A DNA stretch of 64,000 nucleotides from Paragordius varius. Lineage: Eukaryota; Nematomorpha. The notes beneath the pieces are model-generated. The model had not been told where the DNA came from. It did not search any database and saw nothing but the letters and a program-made list of their open reading frames with translations. Below are positions 58,925 to 64,000 of the stretch, piece after piece; positions within the stretch are counted from its first letter, which is position 1; each line of letters begins with the position of its first letter. The translations under genes were made by a program, and so were the position numbers. Location of the stretch: positions 7,688,001 to 7,752,000 of the forward strand of contig OZ176055.1 of assembly GCA_964247055.1 (NCBI GenBank), given 5' to 3'.

Positions 58925-59185
58925 TAAAAAGCCAAGTTAATACCATCTCTAGATTAAAAGACAAATTGATACCACAAATCGGTACCTTACACCTTTATTC
59001 CAGAAAATTAAGGTAATATAATATTTATTATACTAATATTTTAGTTTTATTACTTGCCAACATTATTAAAAAGCAAAATAATACCACAAATCGGTAGCTT
59101 AAATGACAATTTGTTACCACAAATCGGTACCTTACACGTTTATTCCAGAAAATTAATGTAATATAATATTTATTATAATAATAGT
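58925..59185 (+). repeat. Tandem duplication inside the hAT 5' region
   Basis: Two units of about 130 bases both contain ATACCACAAATCGGTACCTT and CCAGAAAATTAA.GTAATATA, with minor differences. Confidence 0.8.
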
Positions 59186-59196
59186 AGTTTATAAAT

Positions 59197-60776
59197 ATGA
59201 GCACAAAAAGAGGTTGTAAATTCAACGATGAATTAATGAAAGATTTTTCTTTTATCAAAAAAACGAGAATGAATCATCTGTTAAATGTCTTATATGCGAG
59301 GGGGAATTCACCCTAGCACATGGCGGCAAGCATGATATTACAAAGCATATGGAAACAGAGAAACAAAAAAATGTTTAGATATGGCGGCATCATCTTACAA
59401 AATGAGCGATTTTTTTCGAAAAACCGCTTTTGGAGAGGAAGAAAAGAATTTGGCACTAGCTGAGGGCGTGTTATCTTTTCACGTCCTTAATCACAATCAT
59501 TCCTTTAGATCTATGGACTGTACCTCACAGGTTATTCGCACGTTATTCCATAAAAAATTATTATGTGCCCGTACAAAGGCTAAAGCCATTGTGTGCAATG
59601 TCCTTTCTCACATGCATTTTCTGAAATACAAAAAGATTTGCTGAAAATTAATTTCTTATCCCTATACTCTGATGCATCAAATCACACTTTAGATTTAATT
59701 TCTCTACCCGGTGAAAATTCCGAAATATTATTTACAATAATGCATATTCTAGAAAAAAATAATTTAAAAGATAAAATTATCGCATATTGCGCTGACAACA
59801 CCAATACGAACTTTGGTCTAAAAGCAAGGAGGGGAACAAAAAATATTTTTCATAAATTAACAGATAATCTTAATCAAAACATTATTGGCGTTGGCAGTGC
59901 AGCGCATATAATACACAACTCAAACAGCTGCTGATTTGTTACCCCTAGATGTGCAAAATGTAGTTGCTAAAATATATTCCTATTTTTATATATACACGGT
60001 ACGTGTTGAAACGCTTAAAGAATTCTGTGAAAATGCAGAAGTTCAATATCAAAAAATGCTTGGATATTGTAAAACTCATTGGTTAGCTTTTACGCCATCT
60101 ATCGAAAGAATTTTAAAAATGTATGATCCTTTAAAATCTTTTTTTTATCACAGGACAAATGTCCTACAACTTTAAAAAAGTTTTCTAAAAGTGATTCTTC
60201 AAAAATATGGTTAGAATTCTTACATAATCAAGATCTCTCTTTCAAAATGTTATTAAATTTATAAAAGGTGAAAAATTTCGGCAATGAAGTAGCCAATGAA
60301 GTTAGTAACCTAAAATTCAAATGTCAAGAACGGTTAGAAAATGATTTTATACCATTAACCATCCACAATATAATAAATAATTTAGAATAACAAGGCTTAA
60401 TAAATCTTCAAGATATCCTCTACCATATATAAAGTTTTATACAAACTGCAAAGATTATTAGACTGGACGACGCAATTCAATGAAATTGATCATTTTCATT
60501 GGATAACATTAAAATCAGAACTTAATTGGTGCGATGTTCAAAAATCATTATCTGCTCCCAAAAATTCTCAAAAAGTAATCTTTCAGAAAATGATCTTTTT
60601 TCTGAAGTATCATTAATTAAAAGATATATTAATAATGAAAAACCTAAATTATGGACAAAAGAAAAATATACAGTAGAAAAGAAATGGTTGGAAATATTTC
60701 ATCATTACATCGGAAAAATCAAATTTAAATGTCGAAACTTTAAAGGCCGTTTTATCTGTCAAATATAATTTGAAAA
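59197..60776 (+). pseudogene. hAT transposase, broken
   Basis: The ATG at 59197 starts MSTKRGCKFNDELMKDFSF. A BED-type zinc finger follows in a shifted frame (CLICEGEFTLAHGGKHDITK, then H). The catalytic region is visible as NKILY-like YSDASNHTLDLIS, AYCADNTNTNFGL with ARRG, VGSAAHIIHN, LPLDVQNVVAKIYSYFYIYT and MLGYCKTHWLAF. At least two frameshifts and several stops are present, for example after HNSNSC at 59932 and after VLQL at 60173. The C-terminal dimerisation region is poorly preserved. The ZBED-like hAT family is common in arthropods and vertebrates. Confidence 0.88.
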
Positions 60777-61259
60777 TTCTTGTGAAGACTTCTACAATAT
60801 TTTAAAAAATGATGACAATCTGCTAAAACGCATTCACTCAAACAAAAAATATACCAAAGAATAAAATATTTTCTTTAAAGTTTTTGTGTTAAAAAATAAA
60901 CAAAATTACTTAAAATATTGTATAAGTCTTCATAATTTGTCAAATTATATTTGAACACATAAAATGGCTTTTTTTAAATTTGATTCCATGTCCTTACTTA
61001 GTTTACTGTGGAAAAAGGCGTTCAATAGCAGTCAAGTAAAGAAATGCAAATTCTACAATTAAAATATTATTGTATGGAACATAATTTGTTTAAAAATGAT
61101 TATTTTAACCATTTCTATCCTACGTATTTTTTTCTGTTGTCCATAATATAAGTTTTCATTTGATATATTTATTTATTAATGAGACTTCATAAAAAAGTGT
61201 CATTGTGCACCGTCTTGTTTTCCAAATAATCGTTTCTGTTTGTATAAAACATTTTTATA

Positions 61260-61625
61260 TTCTGGCTATTCACTGAGCCTTGTTTTTCTGGATGCTTTAT
61301 AATATTGCGATTAGGTAATGGTATAAAATTATTTTCTAACCTTTTTTGACTTGGAATTTTGACCTTTGTCCTGTAATAGGATTATAGGAGATCACATTTT
61401 TATAAATATTTCAATCGCTGGCAAAAGAGCTAACCAACAGTTCTTCAATATCCAAGCATTAAACATCTATATTTTCCACATCCAGGGGTAACAAATCAGT
61501 AGCTCGTTGTGTATCTGCCAATAATTTTTGATTAAGATGATTCGCTAAATTGTTAAAAATATTTTTTGTGCCGCTTCTTGCATCACCCAGCGCACTTTGT
61601 CATGATTTCGTCTTTATTATTTTTT
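61260..61625 (-). pseudogene. Second, partial hAT transposase copy in inverted orientation
   Basis: Read on the minus strand it repeats, with an internal gap, the sequence of 59835-60400: the ACAAAAAATATTTTT segment, CTGATTTGTTACCCCTGGAT, GCTTGGATATTGAA and the TTAGAAAATAATTTTATACC block. It is more diverged than expected for a simple recent inversion. Confidence 0.78.
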
Positions 61626-61689
61626 TCTAGAATATTAAATCACTTCACCCTTTATTCATGAAAATGTCATCAACACATCTGAGCCAGAT

Positions 61690-63020
61690 TGAAGGGTGTC
61701 CCTTTTTACAAAAATTCCTCAGCAAGATGTTTTACAGCTAGTTGAGAAATTAACCGAAAAAGGTCTACACCCTGATATTCCCAACCTAACTAAACTATGT
61801 CTATTAAACAACTATTTCCTCTTTAATAATAAATTCTACCTACAAAAACAAGGCACCCCAATGGGTTCTAGTATCTCTCCAATCCTGGCAGATTTATTCA
61901 TGGAAAATCTAGAAGAACAAATTTTTGTCTCCTCTACACTCCTCCCTTCAATCTGGCTCAGATATGTTGATGACATTTTCATGATCTGGCCACATGGAAC
62001 CAGTAAATTAGTTGATTTTGTAAGTTTTATAAATCAAATACATGCTAATATAAAATTTACTATGGACTCTAACCCTACCTGTATCAGTTTTCTTGATACA
62101 CTAGTGACTATATCCAATGGAAAACTCAACCATACTGTCTACAGAAAACCCACACATACCAATCTTTACCTCAACGCAAATTCACACCATTACCCACCTC
62201 AAAAACATTCAGTAATTAACAAATAAAACGTGCTTACAATTTATGTGATCCAACTTCACTCAAGTCAGAAATCAATACACTTAAACATGCTTTTGAACTT
62301 AACGGTTACTCAAAAGATCTTTTTGACAAAATACATAATAAAACAACACATAAAAATAATAATACATTTGTGTCGACAGCCATTTTGCCCTACATCCAAA
62401 ATGTCACACCAAAAATTGGCAAAATCTTAAATAAATTCAATATTCGGTCAGTATACACACCTTTTAAAAAACTAATTAATTTTACAAAAGTTAAAGATCC
62501 AATTTCTCGAGACAAATTACCCGGAATCTATAAGGCTACTTGCTCTTGCAATGAAGTTTACGTAGGCGAGACAAGCAGATCTATTAATATTAGATTAAAG
62601 GAACACCAACAATATATCAAGCACAATAAGCCTAATTCCGGTTTAGCAGAACACGTCTGCAACGAAGGCCACAAAATAATTAAAACCGAGGTACTTCACA
62701 ACATTAACAACCCCTTTAAACGATTAATATTAGAAGCAATCGAAATTAAAAAGAATAATGCTCTACTCAACAGAGCGGATGGATATAATCTTTCATCAAT
62801 ATGGACTTATGTTTTACAGTAACAACAACACTAATCACCCCTTATTATATATTATAATATTTGTATTTACTACTTCAAACAATCAATTACACCCACTTAA
62901 TCACATTTATTAATTTTCTATAATTTTTTTTTAATCCTATAATTGGTTTGTACTAGTATATATAGTAGCTCAATTTCATTCACTCCACTGTGATCAAGAT
63001 CATGCTAACATGGTCGAAAT
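61690..63020 (+). mobile_element. Penelope-like retroelement, 5'-truncated, with GIY-YIG endonuclease
   Basis: The reverse-transcriptase part (61696-62226) has GTPMGSSISPILADLFMENL, RYVDDIFMIW, ISFLDT and VYRKPTHTNLYL. After a frame break, 62370-62822 gives the Penelope-type linker and the GIY-YIG nuclease (LPGIYKATCSC, YVGETSRSINIRLKEH). The 3' region has GATCATGCTAACATGGTCGA, like the ends of other Penelope elements. It is inserted in the hAT element. Confidence 0.9.
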
Positions 63021-63194
63021 ATAAGTTTTATTAATAAATTATTTTATTTGTTAATAATATATTCATACGTTTGCCAAATTAATTCTTAAATATTACAATA
63101 ATTTTTTTGTATACAAATTTTTGGTTGTACCCCCCAATGACCCCCCCTTCTCAGATTTGTCCCGCTTTTTCCTTCAAAAAATCTGGTCACCTTA

Positions 63195-63202
63195 CTTTTA
63201 TA
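63195..63202 (+). repeat. Target-site duplication of the hAT element, right
   Basis: CTTTTATA, identical to 58632-58639. Confidence 0.92.
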
Positions 63203-63237
63203 CAATAATTTTAACTGAAGGGTTAGCAGTTAGTGTA

Positions 63238-63411
63238 TTTTCATTTTTTACCAAAGATTCCCGACGCCTTTTCCCCACACTTCTTTTACTTTTTTAAAGA
63301 ATATGATATGGTAATACCATATAGCTCTTGTTTTTATATTCTTTACCAAATATTAATACCCATTTAACGAAAAAAAGTAAATTTTTGATAAAATTAAGTC
63401 TTCATGACTGT
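63238..63411 (-). repeat. Right arm of the large fold-back repeat
   Basis: Reverse complement of 57811-57972, with only scattered differences and small indels. Confidence 0.88.
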
Positions 63412-64000
63412 ATCATTTTAACCTTAACCTTGAATAAGCCATTTAAAAGTTGATAGAAAATAACATTTTTGCCTATAAAGAGCAGGTGGCTTAGAAGTGT
63501 TTAGAAACATCGGCTGCAGTTTTAAAAGAAACCATTTCGTATGGCTTTTCGCTTTTATTACCAAGCCTTTTATAAACCTCTAGAATTAATATATAGTGTA
63601 TTTTTAAACATTATTAGCAATCTAGTGTGCCAAAAATAATTTATTACAAATTGACCTTAATCTATGTCGTATTCATCCAAATTTAAAACAAAATTTTTAT
63701 TTATAATATGAAAGTATAATTAGAATATTCTAATATGATATTATTCCTTTTTTACTTGCAAACATATTCAGTAAAAGGTTGATTTTTATTATAACTAATG
63801 ACTTTTATTTTTTCTAATTTTGACATTTTATGGAATTTTTATAACAAAAAATCGCCCATTTTCAGAGTTATTACTTTTTTATATCTTGGTATTTTAATAA
63901 TACACGGAAATATAAGATAAATTAAGTTATAGGTTTCCTTGTAAGGTTAAGGCAGAGTCCAAATAGTGTTCAAGATAAAATTTTGATCTATAAGTATGTA
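63412..64000. other. AT-rich window end, nothing recognised
   Basis: No exon, repeat copy or RNA gene could be supported here. Confidence 0.4.

Larger units (their letters stand above)
58640..63194 (+). mobile_element. hAT DNA transposon with ZBED-type transposase, carrying nested insertions
   Basis: Perfect 13-base terminal inverted repeats (TAAGGTGACCAGA) are flanked by an identical 8-bp duplication, the hAT hallmark. The subterminal region has repeated GTCCCGC motifs. The transposase remnants run 59197-60776. An inverted partial hAT copy (about 61260-61625) and a Penelope-like element (about 61690-63020) separate them from the right end. Confidence 0.93.

Noticed and set aside
1-64000. 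tRNA, rRNA or CRISPR arrays
   Set aside because: No tRNA B-box context, rRNA similarity or regularly spaced identical repeats was seen. A covariance-model search was not possible here.

Overview
This is a very AT-rich window of arthropod, most likely insect, nuclear DNA. Spliced genes with GT-AG introns, an EB-module protein, a PACS/KrT95D homologue, a Tom20 homologue and insect-type transposons all point that way. I cannot name the order. No bacterial signature was seen.

Host genes. (1) About 0.07-14.0 kb, minus strand: 15 exons of a PACS homologue (phosphofurin acidic cluster sorting protein; KrT95D in Drosophila). Both ends of the gene are missing. (2) 20.5-21.5 kb, plus strand: a complete four-exon Tom20, a receptor of the mitochondrial outer-membrane import machinery. 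(3) 22.35-27.28 kb, minus strand: a complete seven-exon single-pass immunoglobulin-superfamily receptor (signal peptide, three Ig domains, TM helix, about 335-residue tail ending in a PDZ-ligand-like TSV). I do not recognise its orthologue. (4) 37.7-54.0 kb, minus strand: an eight-exon, cysteine-rich EB-module protein with one TM helix. Its module exons are bounded by phase-1 introns, and one intron is swollen by mobile DNA.

Most striking result: four of the introns are only 23, 26, 28 and 23 bases long. One is in Tom20 and three are in the EB gene. Each starts with GT, ends with AG and exactly restores the frame. Other introns of the same genes are of ordinary size.

The rest is mainly mobile DNA. 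There are two Helitron-like elements (34.0-37.2 and 42.3-44.6 kb). A TA-flanked MITE family has five copies, one of which sits inside a Helitron. CAGTGGCGTA-type mini-MITEs cluster at 31-33.5 kb. LINE remains lie at 18.7-20.2, 46.5-49.5 and probably 54.9-55.8 kb. A hAT element (58.64-63.19 kb) has a perfect 8-bp target duplication. It contains an inverted partial hAT copy and a 5'-truncated Penelope-like element with a GIY-YIG endonuclease, and it sits inside an older fold-back repeat. Several intergenic stretches hold only AT-rich DNA, microsatellites or unidentified relics.

The genes show no operon-like cooperation. PACS, Tom20, the Ig receptor and the EB protein are independent loci. Tom20 is head-on to the minus-strand genes, and may lie inside the unseen 5' intron of PACS.
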